Source: Methanomassiliicoccaceae archaeon (GTDB lineage Archaea > Thermoplasmatota > Thermoplasmata > Methanomassiliicoccales > Methanomethylophilaceae). From it: 42,727 nt of DNA. The stretch is from NCBI GenBank assembly GCA_016284295.1, contig JAEEOP010000013.1:1-42727 (forward strand), in the 5' to 3' direction. This document shows, piece by piece, positions 24,611 to 32,822 of this stretch; the stretch's first letter is position 1, and each line of letters starts with the position of its first letter. The position numbers and the translations under genes were made by a program. The notes under the pieces were generated by a model. It was not told the DNA's origin. It saw only the letters and a program-made list of their open reading frames with translations, and did no database searches.

Positions 24611-26425
24611 TCAGTCTATGTCGGTCTCCTCGAACTGGCTGTCGTACAGGTCCTGGTAGAACCCGCCCTTAGCCAGCAGTTCGTCATGGGTGCCCTGCTC
24701 GATGATGCTTCCGTCCTTCATGACGATGATCAGGTCGGAGTTCTTGATGGTCGAGAGCCTGTGGGCGATCACGAAGGACGTCCTGTTCTCTGCGAGCCTG
24801 TCCATCGCGGCCTGGATTATCGCCTCGGTCCTGGTGTCGACCGAACTCGTGGCCTCGTCCAGGATCAGCATGGGCGAATCGTCGATCATCGCACGGGCGA
24901 TGGTGAGCTGCTGCCTCTGGCCCACCGACAGGGAGTCGCTGTCCGTGAGGACGGTGTCGTAACCCTGCGGGAGGGTGGTTATGAAGTGGTGTATCCCCGC
25001 TGCGCGGCAGGCCTCCTCGACCATCTCGTCGGTGATGCCTTCTCTGCAATACACGATGTTCTCGCGTATCGTTCCCTCGAAGAGCCAGGTGTCCTGCAGC
25101 ACCATGCAGAACTGGTCATGTACGACCTCTCTGGGAAGGTCCTTCGTGGACACCCCGTCAATGAGGATGTCGCCGCTGTCCACCTCGTAGAACCTCATGA
25201 GGAGGTTGACCATGGTGGTCTTACCGGCCCCGGTGGGACCGACGATTGCGACCTTCTGCCCGGGCTTGATGTCTGCGGAGAATCCATGGATGATCTCCTT
25301 GTCCGGGACGTATCCGAAGTGGACATCCTTGAACTCCACATGCCCCTCGGACCTGACGACCTTCCTCTCCTTGCCGGACTCGTCCTCGAACTCCTCCTCG
25401 TCGAGGAAAGCAAATACCCTCTCCGCTGCTGCGGCCACCGACTGCATGGTGGAGAGGCCCTGGGACATCTGCTGGAGAGGCTGGGTGAACAGCCTGATGT
25501 AGAGCATGAACGCCACGATGGTACCGATGCTGATCGCATCCTCTATCACCAATGTGGCGCCGACTATGCACACCATAACGTATCCGAAGTTGCCGATGAA
25601 CGCCATCAGAGGCATCATCAGCCCTGCGAGGAACTGCGACATGAATCCGCTCCTCTGGAGGTCGTCGTTGATCCTGTCGAACTGCTCCTTGGCCTTCCTG
25701 TTACCGTTATAGGATGACACTATGGCGTGGTTGTTGTAGATCTCCGCTACATGCCCGTTCATCGCACCGAGGTTGTTCTGCTGGGCGGTGAAGTACCTCT
25801 GCGACCTGGACATGATGATTATCATCAGCACGAATCCGAACAGGGTGGACAGCACCGCGGTGGCCATCATGGTGAAGTCCGTCACGGCCATCATGACGAT
25901 CGATCCGATGAACTGCGTTACCGCCGGAATCATGGTGCTGATGGCACGGTTCGAGTCCTGCCCGAGCGTGTCCGCATCGTTGGTGACGCGACTCATCAGG
26001 TCTCCGGACTTGGAGCTGTCGAAGTACCTCAGCTTGACACGGTCGATCTTCCTCGATATGTCGTCACGGAGGTTGCCTGCAGTCCTCTGGGTGACGGTGG
26101 CGAGAATGTATCCCTGCACCAGGGAGATGACCGCGCTGGCGGCGTAGATGATCAAGAGCCAGATGGCGATCTCCGCGACCGCCTCCATGTCTATGCTCGA
26201 GCCCGGCATCAGGCCGTCCTTGATCAGGTCGGTCATGTCCCTGAGCATGTTGGGGCCCAGGAGGATCAGCAATGTCCCTATGATGGACATCACGACCGCC
26301 GTGACGAACAACGGCCTGTAGCGGCCCATGTAGCGGAACAGCTTGCCCCAGGCGTCCTTGAAATCGTTGGGCTTCTCCTGAGGTGCGAACCTGTCGCGCT
26401 GCCTTCTCGACTGCCTCTCGCTCAT
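24611..26425 (-). CDS. ABC exporter half-transporter, catalytically canonical Walker B
   Basis: A 604-aa fused membrane/ATPase half-transporter. Six membrane helices (about residues 40-330) are followed by an ATPase domain. It has Walker A VGPTGAGKTT, signature LSVGQRQQ, Walker B LILDEATSSVD with the catalytic Glu, and H-loop FVIAHRLS. The signature LSVGQ departs from LSGGQ. With the partner gene's altered Walker B this is the pattern of heterodimeric exporters with one degenerate ATP site. The ATG at 26425 overlaps the partner's stop (ATGA); the longer upstream frame is a shadow. The substrate is unknown; control by the MarR genes suggests drugs or toxic compounds. Confidence 0.92.
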   Translation of the reverse strand: MSERQSRRQRDRFAPQEKPNDFKDAWGKLFRYMGRYRPLFVTAVVMSIIGTLLILLGPNMLRDMTDLIKDGLMPGSSIDMEAVAEIAIWLLIIYAASAVISLVQGYILATVTQRTAGNLRDDISRKIDRVKLRYFDSSKSGDLMSRVTNDADTLGQDSNRAISTMIPAVTQFIGSIVMMAVTDFTMMATAVLSTLFGFVLMIIIMSRSQRYFTAQQNNLGAMNGHVAEIYNNHAIVSSYNGNRKAKEQFDRINDDLQRSGFMSQFLAGLMMPLMAFIGNFGYVMVCIVGATLVIEDAISIGTIVAFMLYIRLFTQPLQQMSQGLSTMQSVAAAAERVFAFLDEEEFEDESGKERKVVRSEGHVEFKDVHFGYVPDKEIIHGFSADIKPGQKVAIVGPTGAGKTTMVNLLMRFYEVDSGDILIDGVSTKDLPREVVHDQFCMVLQDTWLFEGTIRENIVYCREGITDEMVEEACRAAGIHHFITTLPQGYDTVLTDSDSLSVGQRQQLTIARAMIDDSPMLILDEATSSVDTRTEAIIQAAMDRLAENRTSFVIAHRLSTIKNSDLIIVMKDGSIIEQGTHDELLAKGGFYQDLYDSQFEETDID

Positions 26426-28173
26426 CTCATCAACTCCTCCTCTGAGAGCTGGGATGCTGCGATCTGGTGGTACACCTCGCAGTTCTTCAATAGCTCGTGA
26501 TGGGTGCCCATTCCGACCATCCTGCCCTCGTCGAGCACGATGATCCTGTCGGCATCCATGATCGTACCGATCCTCTGGGCCACGATTATGGTGGTGACCC
26601 CCGCCGTCTCCTTCCTCAGTTCGGATCTGAGGAGACGGTCTGTCCTGTAATCCAATGCGGAGAACGAATCGTCGAAGATGTAGATCTCCGGACGCTTGCA
26701 CACCGCACGTGCAATGGAAATGCGCTGCTTCTGGCCGCCCGAGAGGTTCGTTCCGCCTTCGGCGACCTTTCCCTGATACTGCCCCTCGGTCCTCTCGACG
26801 AAGTCCCTGGCCTGTGCTATCTCCACGGCCTTCCTGACATCGTCCTCGGTGCGCTCCTCCTCGGTGCCGCCGTAGTTGACGTTGGATTCTATAGTGCCTG
26901 TGAACAGGGATGCCTTCTGGGGGACGTAGCCTATCTTACCGCGGAGGCTCTCGAGATTGTACTCCCTGATGTCGACGCCGTCGATCAGGATCTGGCCGTC
27001 GGTGACATCGTAGAAGCGCGGGATCAGGTTCACCAATGTACTCTTCCCGCTTCCGGTGGACCCTATGATCGCCAGCGTCTCGCCCTTGGAGAGCTCGAAC
27101 GATATATCCGTGAGCGAATCATTGGCCGATTCGGGATATCTGAAGGACACGTTGCGGAATACTATCTCCCCTTCTCTTCCGTCGGGCGAATCCTCCACGG
27201 AACCGTCCTTCACGACGGGATCGGCGTTGATGACCTCTTCGATACGCTTGGCGGCGACCATGGCACGGGGAAGGATCATGAACACGATGATCAGCATCAT
27301 GAACGCCCCTATCACCTGCATGGCGTAGGACGAGAATACGATCATGTCCGAGAACTCCGTGATCCTCTCCATCGGGGATTCCGTGGCGTTGATGATGACC
27401 GCTCCCAGCCAGTAGATGACCATGGACAGCACGCTCATTATGGTGGTCATCGCCGGGAAGAGGAAAGCGAAGGCACGGGTGATCTCCAGATGGGTGTTCG
27501 TCAGCTTCTCGTTGGCCTTCTCGAACCTCCTCTCCTGGAATCCCTCAGCGTTGTATGCGTGCACCACGCGTATCCCTGACAGACCCTCCTTGGTGATGCG
27601 GTTCACGTCGTCGTTCAGCCATTGGATCCTCTTGAAGCGCGGGAACACATACCATATGATGAGCGCTATGCAGCTCACCATGGCGACTATCGCAACGACC
27701 GTGGCGGATGTCCACTCCACATTCTTCGTGGAGATCTTCATGATCGCCCACACCGCCATGATCGGTGCTCTTATCATCACCATGAGTCCGATGGTGAACG
27801 CCATCTGGACCTGGTTGACGTCGTTGGTGGAACGTGTTATGAGACTGTAGATAGAGAATCTGTTCAGCTCGGTGGCTGAATACCTCTGGACGTTATCGAA
27901 CTGGCGCTCACGGAGGGTCTTACCGAGATACGTTCCGATGTATGCGGCGATGAATCCGACGATCACTGCCATGACGAGGCTGCCGAATGCGCATGCGAGC
28001 ATCCATTTGCCCTCCTCCATGACATCCTGAGAGGTGCCTCCGGTGGTCATGATGGTGGTTATCTTGTTCATGTACCCCGGGATCTCCAGCTCGAGATAGA
28101 CCTGGAGGAACACGAATACCACAGTCGCGGCGAGCAGGGCCCAGTCGACCTTCCTCAGATACTTCAGTATCAT
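26422..28173 (-). CDS. ABC exporter half-transporter with degenerate Walker B
   Basis: A 583-aa half-transporter: N-terminal membrane domain (six helices, about 15-320) and an ATPase domain. It has Walker A IGSTGSGKST, signature LSGGQKQR and Walker B IYIFDDSFSALD. In Walker B the catalytic Glu is Asp, as in the degenerate-site subunit of heterodimeric exporters such as TM287/288. The ATG at 28173 overlaps the upstream MarR gene's stop and precedes the next half-transporter by ATGA overlap, so regulator and both halves form one coupled unit. The upstream open extension overlaps the regulator and is rejected. Confidence 0.92.
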   Translation of the reverse strand: MILKYLRKVDWALLAATVVFVFLQVYLELEIPGYMNKITTIMTTGGTSQDVMEEGKWMLACAFGSLVMAVIVGFIAAYIGTYLGKTLRERQFDNVQRYSATELNRFSIYSLITRSTNDVNQVQMAFTIGLMVMIRAPIMAVWAIMKISTKNVEWTSATVVAIVAMVSCIALIIWYVFPRFKRIQWLNDDVNRITKEGLSGIRVVHAYNAEGFQERRFEKANEKLTNTHLEITRAFAFLFPAMTTIMSVLSMVIYWLGAVIINATESPMERITEFSDMIVFSSYAMQVIGAFMMLIIVFMILPRAMVAAKRIEEVINADPVVKDGSVEDSPDGREGEIVFRNVSFRYPESANDSLTDISFELSKGETLAIIGSTGSGKSTLVNLIPRFYDVTDGQILIDGVDIREYNLESLRGKIGYVPQKASLFTGTIESNVNYGGTEEERTEDDVRKAVEIAQARDFVERTEGQYQGKVAEGGTNLSGGQKQRISIARAVCKRPEIYIFDDSFSALDYRTDRLLRSELRKETAGVTTIIVAQRIGTIMDADRIIVLDEGRMVGMGTHHELLKNCEVYHQIAASQLSEEELMR

Positions 28174-28592
28174 TCCGCATCCTCCCTTATCACTTTCGAG
28201 ACCTTTGAGATTATCACCTTGAGGACATCCCTCTCCTCGGGGGTGAGGTCCCTGAACATGGATGACCATGCATCCTCGATGATGCGCTTGGCCTTCCTGG
28301 CCGCTTCCTTCCCTTCTGGGGTGAGGGCGAGGCTGTATGCGTGGCCGTGCCCCCTGTTCTCGACCAGACCATCGTCTATCAGCTTCAGAACGGTGCGGGT
28401 GGCATGGGCCTTGTCCACCGACAGCATATCAGAGAGGTCCCTCATGGACGCCCCCTCGTTGTGGTATATGGCGCCCAGGAACTGCGCCCCGGCCACCGTC
28501 AGACCGATCTCCTCCAGCGGCCCTATCGTCCTCTTGTCCATGTAGGTCTTCATAAGCCTCGGACCGCAGCAATTCTCCAGAGTATCTTCCAT
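28170..28592 (-). CDS. MarR-family transcriptional regulator of the ABC exporter
   Basis: A 140-aa MarR-type winged-helix protein. The DNA-binding region is MRDLSDMLSVDKAHATRTVLKLIDDGLVENR, followed by a wing with HAYSLALTPEGKE. N- and C-terminal helices form the dimer. The ATG at 28592 is chosen; an in-frame TTG 21 bp upstream lies inside a palindromic operator. It is a paralogue of the MarR gene just upstream and is coupled to the exporter by ATGA overlap. Likely an autorepressor of the exporter operon. Confidence 0.88.
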   Translation of the reverse strand: MEDTLENCCGPRLMKTYMDKRTIGPLEEIGLTVAGAQFLGAIYHNEGASMRDLSDMLSVDKAHATRTVLKLIDDGLVENRGHGHAYSLALTPEGKEAARKAKRIIEDAWSSMFRDLTPEERDVLKVIISKVSKVIREDAE

Positions 28593-28597
28593 CGGAA

Positions 28598-28617
28598 GAA
28601 GTTGAGTCGTCAACTTC
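28598..28617. promoter_or_regulatory. Palindromic operator at the MarR-exporter promoter
   Basis: GAAGTTGA-4 nt-TCAACTTC is a perfect 8-bp inverted repeat located 5 bp before the MarR ATG. It abuts the predicted TATA box, so it covers the expected transcription start. This is the expected size and place of a MarR dimer site for autorepression. Confidence 0.7.
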
Positions 28618-28627
28618 TATAAAAAGA
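28617..28627 (-). promoter_or_regulatory. Predicted TATA box of the MarR-exporter operon
   Basis: The minus strand reads GTCTTTTTATAG next to the palindrome. Its centre is about 30 bp before the ATG, predicting a short leader inside the operator. Confidence 0.5.
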
Positions 28628-28661
28628 CTGGCAGGGACGGTTCGTCTTCGGGAAAACATCG

Positions 28662-29072
28662 TCATGATCTGCGGAGGACCGCGGAGACCTTCTCGGACAC
28701 CGACTGGAGGACTGCCATCTCCTCGGGGGTGAGGTCCTTCAGCAGCTCGTCCATCGCGTCGGAGTTGATGCGCACGGCCTTGTGTGTGACATCCTTGCCC
28801 TTATCGGTCAGCCTGAGGCTGTACTGATGGCCCTCGGCCGTGTTCTTCACCAGCCCCGACTCGATGAGCTTGGTAGCCATGCGGGTGGTGTGGGCCTTGT
28901 CGACCAGAAGACGCTCGGAGAGCTCCTTGAGGGATATCCCCTCGTGATGCAGTATCTCTATCAGAAAGATGGAGCTGGAGGGCGTGATGCCTATCCTCTC
29001 CAGTTCCGGCGCGGTGACCCTGTCCAGATACGCCTTCACCAGCCTGGGGCTAAGCACATGGCCGTGGGACAT
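28662..29072 (-). CDS. Second MarR-family regulator (tandem paralogue)
   Basis: A 136-aa winged-helix regulator that aligns along its length with the next MarR protein. Shared blocks are LSERLLVDKAHTTR against LSDMLSVDKAHATR, and DLTPEEMAVLQSVSEKVS against DLTPEERDVLKVIISKVS, so the pair arose by tandem duplication. It starts 16 bp after trmI and has a GGAGG ribosome binding site, so it probably shares the prs-proS-trmI transcript. A 69-bp gap with its own promoter separates it from the exporter unit. The ligand is unknown. Confidence 0.86.
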   Translation of the reverse strand: MSHGHVLSPRLVKAYLDRVTAPELERIGITPSSSIFLIEILHHEGISLKELSERLLVDKAHTTRMATKLIESGLVKNTAEGHQYSLRLTDKGKDVTHKAVRINSDAMDELLKDLTPEEMAVLQSVSEKVSAVLRRS

Positions 29073-29088
29073 CCTCGCATCCTCCGCT

Positions 29089-29856
29089 TCAGGCGGTCTT
29101 CCTCGCGAAAATCAGGTATCCGGTGTGGCCCAGCATCTCGAATGACGGTCTGACCCCTCCCGGATGCACCTCTAGGCCGCGCTGCATGTTCTCCAGCGCA
29201 TGCACATCGACGTATCCGTGCTCGCGCAGCGCGTTGACGATGGATTCAGCCTGGTTCATGTTGGGGACGTAGGCGCACAGCCTTCCTCCCGAGCGGAGAT
29301 GACCTTCAAGGTTGCCCAGGGCCAGCCAGGGGTCGGGCATGTCCATGGTGAGAGCATCGGCCTTCCAGTCGACGTCCACATCCATGTCCCTCGCATCCCC
29401 TATCTGGTAGGACCAGTACTTGTGCAGCCCTACCCTGGAGACGTTCTTTCCCGCACGGACGGCATTCTCCTCCCTGAACTCCAATGTGAGGACCTGCCCC
29501 GTGGGCGCGACCGCATGCAGGAGAGCGGTGGTGAGTCCTCCGGAGCCTGCTCCGACCTCTATCACCTTGTCCCCGGCCTTGATGTCGCAGTGCATCAGGA
29601 TGGTGGCCGCATCCTTGGCGGATATGATCTGGGCGCCCCTGTCGAGGGACTCCATGAGCTCCAGAACCCCGGGCCTGAAGATCCTGTAGTCGCGGCCGAC
29701 TATCGTGACCTTCTCGCCCTCCTCGAGGTCCCTGAACTTCGATCCGTCGACGGCCCCGAGGGACTGGACCTTCATCATCCCGAAGGACAGCTTCATCCAG
29801 CTCCTCTTGCCGCCGGCATCCTCCAGATAGACCAGCTCACCCTCCTGGAACGACAT
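29089..29856 (-). CDS. trmI: tRNA (adenine-N1) methyltransferase TrmI
   Basis: A 255-aa enzyme that methylates adenine N1 in the T-loop (A57/A58 in archaea). An N-terminal small beta domain (1-75) precedes a Rossmann domain with SAM motif VIEVGAGSGGLT (98-109). The substrate-side motif is DMPDPW, and the C-terminal strand region is RPSFEMLGHTGYLIFARK. It is spaced 4 bp from proS in a prs-proS-trmI run. Confidence 0.93.
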   Translation of the reverse strand: MSFQEGELVYLEDAGGKRSWMKLSFGMMKVQSLGAVDGSKFRDLEEGEKVTIVGRDYRIFRPGVLELMESLDRGAQIISAKDAATILMHCDIKAGDKVIEVGAGSGGLTTALLHAVAPTGQVLTLEFREENAVRAGKNVSRVGLHKYWSYQIGDARDMDVDVDWKADALTMDMPDPWLALGNLEGHLRSGGRLCAYVPNMNQAESIVNALREHGYVDVHALENMQRGLEVHPGGVRPSFEMLGHTGYLIFARKTA

Positions 29857-29860
29857 GGTA

Positions 29861-31264
29861 TCACATCGTGTGAGCCGCGTATGCGGGGGTGTCGGTGTCC
29901 TTTCCGCACATTATGCACTTGCCCTTGAACTCCTCTTTGAAGTAGGGCCTTCCGAGGATCTTGAATCCTGTGGTGTCCTCGAACTTGTGACCGCACTCGT
30001 CGCATCCGCACCATCCGAACCTGAGGATCTTGTCCTCGGGGATGTTCTCCATGGAATCGATGTCCTGCGTGCGCTGCTTCTGGATCTCGTTGGCCTTCGC
30101 GAACATGCAGTCGGAGATGTCGTCGAGGAGCATCTGGATGCCGGGCACTAGGTTGGCCAATGCGATAGTTCCCTTCTCGCCGCTGTCCCTCCTGAAGAAC
30201 GACACGACCTGGTTCTCGATGTCGCGTCCTCCGAGCTCGAGCCTGAGGGGCACGCCCTTCATCTCCCACTCGTAGTACTTCGCGCCGGGACGGTCGTCGC
30301 GGTCGTCGAACTTGACCCTGAACCCTGCCTTCTCGAGGACGGACTCCATCTCTTTAGCAGCTGCCATGACGGCCTTCTGGTTGTCCTTCTTGAAGATGGG
30401 GATGAGCACGATCTGGAAGGGTGCGATACCTGGGGGCATGATGAGCCCCTGGTCGTCCCCGTGCACTCCGATGAGCGCCCCGACCAGCCTCTCGGACATG
30501 CCGTAGGTGGTCTGGTGGACGTACTTGTGCTCCCCGTTCTTGTCCTCGTAGGTGATCTCGTAGGGCTCGGAGAAGTTGGTCTTGTAATGGTGGATGGATC
30601 CCATCTGGAGGGTCCTTCCGTTGGGCATGGAGGTGTCGATACCGACGGTATAGTACGCTCCGGGGAACTTGTCCCAATCGGTACGGACCAGCAGCGTGTA
30701 GGGCAGGCAGATCTTCTTTGCGATCCTGGCGAGGATCTCGATGTCCTCGTCGACCTGCTTCTGCGCATCGTCGTAGTCGGTGTGGCAGGTGTGCGACTCG
30801 AAGAAGTGGATCTCGCGCACCCTTATGAACGGCCTGGTCTGCTTGGTCTCGTAGCGGAACGTGTTGACAATCTGGTAGGTCTTGAGAGGGAGGTCCTGAT
30901 GGGACCTGATCCACAGGGCGAACATGGGGTACATGGCAGTCTCGGATGTGGGCCTGACGACAAGCCTCTCGTCGAGCTCGTCCAGTCCGGCGTGGGTCAC
31001 CCAGTAGACCTCGCTGTCGAATCCCTTGATGTGCTCCTTCTCCTTCGCGAACTGACTCTCCGGGATCAGCAGGGGGAAGCACACCTCGTCGTGGTCGGTG
31101 GCGTCGAACTCCTCGCGTATGTAGGAGTCGATCTGCCTCATGATCCTCCATCCGTAGGGGGTCCAGACGTTCATCCCCTTGATGGGGTACCTCTTATCGG
31201 AAAGGCCTGCCTTCTCGACGATGTCCAAGTACCATTCCGCGAAATTGTCCTCTTTGTTGCTCAT
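29861..31264 (-). CDS. proS: Prolyl-tRNA synthetase (archaeal/eukaryotic type)
   Basis: A 467-aa class II synthetase. Visible landmarks are the proline-pocket segment VVRPTSETAMYPMF, class II motif 2 FRYETKQTRPFIRVREIHFFE, the anticodon-binding domain, and the C-terminal domain with zinc-type cysteine pairs (CGCDEC and CIMC). That zinc domain and the lack of the bacterial editing insertion mark the archaeal/eukaryotic type. The protein ends AYAAHTM; the C-terminal Tyr common in this family is displaced by a few residues. The ATG is 3 bp after prs. Confidence 0.97.
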   Translation of the reverse strand: MSNKEDNFAEWYLDIVEKAGLSDKRYPIKGMNVWTPYGWRIMRQIDSYIREEFDATDHDEVCFPLLIPESQFAKEKEHIKGFDSEVYWVTHAGLDELDERLVVRPTSETAMYPMFALWIRSHQDLPLKTYQIVNTFRYETKQTRPFIRVREIHFFESHTCHTDYDDAQKQVDEDIEILARIAKKICLPYTLLVRTDWDKFPGAYYTVGIDTSMPNGRTLQMGSIHHYKTNFSEPYEITYEDKNGEHKYVHQTTYGMSERLVGALIGVHGDDQGLIMPPGIAPFQIVLIPIFKKDNQKAVMAAAKEMESVLEKAGFRVKFDDRDDRPGAKYYEWEMKGVPLRLELGGRDIENQVVSFFRRDSGEKGTIALANLVPGIQMLLDDISDCMFAKANEIQKQRTQDIDSMENIPEDKILRFGWCGCDECGHKFEDTTGFKILGRPYFKEEFKGKCIMCGKDTDTPAYAAHTM

Positions 31265-31267
31265 GAA

Positions 31268-32128
31268 TCATCCCTTCCTGATTGCGTCCGCGACGAGCGC
31301 GGCGACGGATATGTCCGACTGGGAGCTCTCCAGGGTGTTGCAGCAGAGGACCTTGTCCAGTGCGCTGTGGGTGAGCTTGTCGATGGCGTTATTGACGAAC
31401 ACCCCGTGGGTGCATGCGACGGATACGCTCTTGGCGCCGGCGTCCCTGAGGGCCTGAGCGGCGGTCATGATCGTTCCTCCAGTGGAGATCATGTCGTCGA
31501 CGATCAGGATGTTCTTGTCCCTGCAGTCCATGTGGGCGGGGGCGATCTTGACCTCGGTACCGGACAGACGGGTCTTGTTCAGGTGGTCGTAGGGCTTGCC
31601 CATCCTGTCACCCACGTCCTTGGCACGGTTGGCGGCACCGATGTCGGGCGAGAGGACCAGGTCGATTCCCTTGTCCTTAAAGAAGTCGGCGATGACGGGT
31701 GCGGCCTTCAGGTCGGTGTGCTTGCACTTGAAGGCGTCGAGGACGGCCTCCTTGTGGATGTCGATCGTGATGACATGGTCGCATGCCAGCGAATCGAGGA
31801 GTTTGCACATGAGTATGGCCGATGCGGGCTCGCCGGGATTGAACAGCCTGTCCTGCCTGGCGTATCCGAAGTACGGGATCACCAGCGTGACCTTCTTCGC
31901 CTTGAGTCCGGCAACGATGTCCTGGAGGAGGAACATCTCGACGAGCTTGTCGTCGGGGTATGTGTTCTGGACGATGATCACATCGTCGTTGAAATCCTCG
32001 CTGTCGACCCTGGTGTAGACCTCCCCGTCGGGGAACTTCTTCGTACCTGCCTGAATGTACCTGCATCCGAGCTCATCGGCGATCTGCTTCGCCAGAACCT
32101 CGGATGTGGACCCGCCAATAACTATCAT
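31268..32128 (-). CDS. prs: Ribose-phosphate pyrophosphokinase
   Basis: PRPP synthetase, 286 aa, makes PRPP for nucleotide (purD, pyrF pathways in this window) and other synthesis. The ATP region FGYARQD, the DIHKE segment and the PRPP-binding loop ILIVDDMISTGGT are all present. It is shorter than bacterial forms (~315 aa), as in other archaea. The ATG is 4 bp or so from the predicted transcription start, so the operon message prs-proS-trmI may be almost leaderless. Confidence 0.96.
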   Translation of the reverse strand: MIVIGGSTSEVLAKQIADELGCRYIQAGTKKFPDGEVYTRVDSEDFNDDVIIVQNTYPDDKLVEMFLLQDIVAGLKAKKVTLVIPYFGYARQDRLFNPGEPASAILMCKLLDSLACDHVITIDIHKEAVLDAFKCKHTDLKAAPVIADFFKDKGIDLVLSPDIGAANRAKDVGDRMGKPYDHLNKTRLSGTEVKIAPAHMDCRDKNILIVDDMISTGGTIMTAAQALRDAGAKSVSVACTHGVFVNNAIDKLTHSALDKVLCCNTLESSQSDISVAALVADAIRKG

Positions 32129-32150
32129 GGAGAGAGGTTATCCCCTTCCC

Positions 32151-32163
32151 CTTAATAATATAG
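32151..32163. promoter_or_regulatory. Shared AT-rich promoter between prs and the DUF357 gene
   Basis: The plus strand reads TTAATAATATAGA. It is the only AT-rich box in the 85-bp divergent gap. On the minus strand it lies ~29 bp before the prs ATG; on the plus strand ~57 bp before the DUF357 ATG. Confidence 0.5.
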
Positions 32164-32213
32164 ATGCGTGCGCGGGGAATCCGCTTTTATTCCACCAAGG
32201 GATGTGCATAGAC

Positions 32214-32822
32214 ATGGCGAAGAAGAACGTCACGGTCACGGACGTCTGCATGAGGGACTGCCTCGGAAGATTCGACAAGGTACGCCCGGATCTGGAGATC
32301 TCGGTGGCCGAGGGCGCCATGCTGAGGCCGCTTGCGGAGAGCGGCCTGGAGATGGTCGACTGCTACCGCACGGATGCGGGCAACTTCTGCAGGGACGGGG
32401 ACTACGTCACGGCCTTCGCCGCCATCAACTACGCCCATGCCTGGATCGGATGCTTCCGCGACCTCGGACTGTTCAGGATGACGGATTACAGGGAGCTCTT
32501 CCTGGAGCTAGATTCCTCCGATTCGGATGTATCCGCGGTGATAACCGACGAGAGGATGGCCAAGTACCTGGACATCACGACGCGTGCCAGGAAGAAAGTC
32601 GTGATCGCGCCTCCGGTGAGATCGTTCGACAGGAAGCTGGCACTGGACTTCCTGGAGAGGTCCGACTCGTTCTTCAGGACCGCCGTGGGATACCGCAACG
32701 ACGGCGATTATCTCAGAGCCTTCGCGGCCGTGAACTACTCACATGCGTGGCTAGACGGCGCCGCGAGGATGGGCCTCTTCGATGTCGACGGGGACGATGT
32801 CCTCTTCACCCTGTACGAGTGA
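32214..32822 (+). CDS. DUF357-like protein with two tandem repeats
   Basis: A 202-aa archaeal protein of the DUF357 type, function unknown. The signature helical hairpin occurs twice: GDYVTAFAAINYAHAWIGCF near 61-80 and GDYLRAFAAVNYSHAWLDGA near 164-183. Members are usually single-copy and about half this size, so this is an internal duplication. ATG 32214 is preferred because AAGGG sits 10 nt upstream; ATG 32202 would be too close. It converges on pantoate kinase with a 17-bp overlap. Confidence 0.8.
   Translation: MAKKNVTVTDVCMRDCLGRFDKVRPDLEISVAEGAMLRPLAESGLEMVDCYRTDAGNFCRDGDYVTAFAAINYAHAWIGCFRDLGLFRMTDYRELFLELDSSDSDVSAVITDERMAKYLDITTRARKKVVIAPPVRSFDRKLALDFLERSDSFFRTAVGYRNDGDYLRAFAAVNYSHAWLDGAARMGLFDVDGDDVLFTLYE

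Noticed and set aside
26426-26701. 92-residue N-terminal extension of the second ABC half-transporter
   Set aside because: It overlaps the ATPase domain of the partner gene in another frame and is low-complexity. The ATGA-coupled ATG at 26425 gives the normal N-terminus.
28174-28269. Upstream extension of the first ABC half-transporter
   Set aside because: It overlaps the MarR gene, is unlike the family, and the ATG at 28173 forms an ATGA junction.
32055-32201. Upstream extension of the DUF357 gene
   Set aside because: It overlaps prs on the other strand and the divergent promoter.
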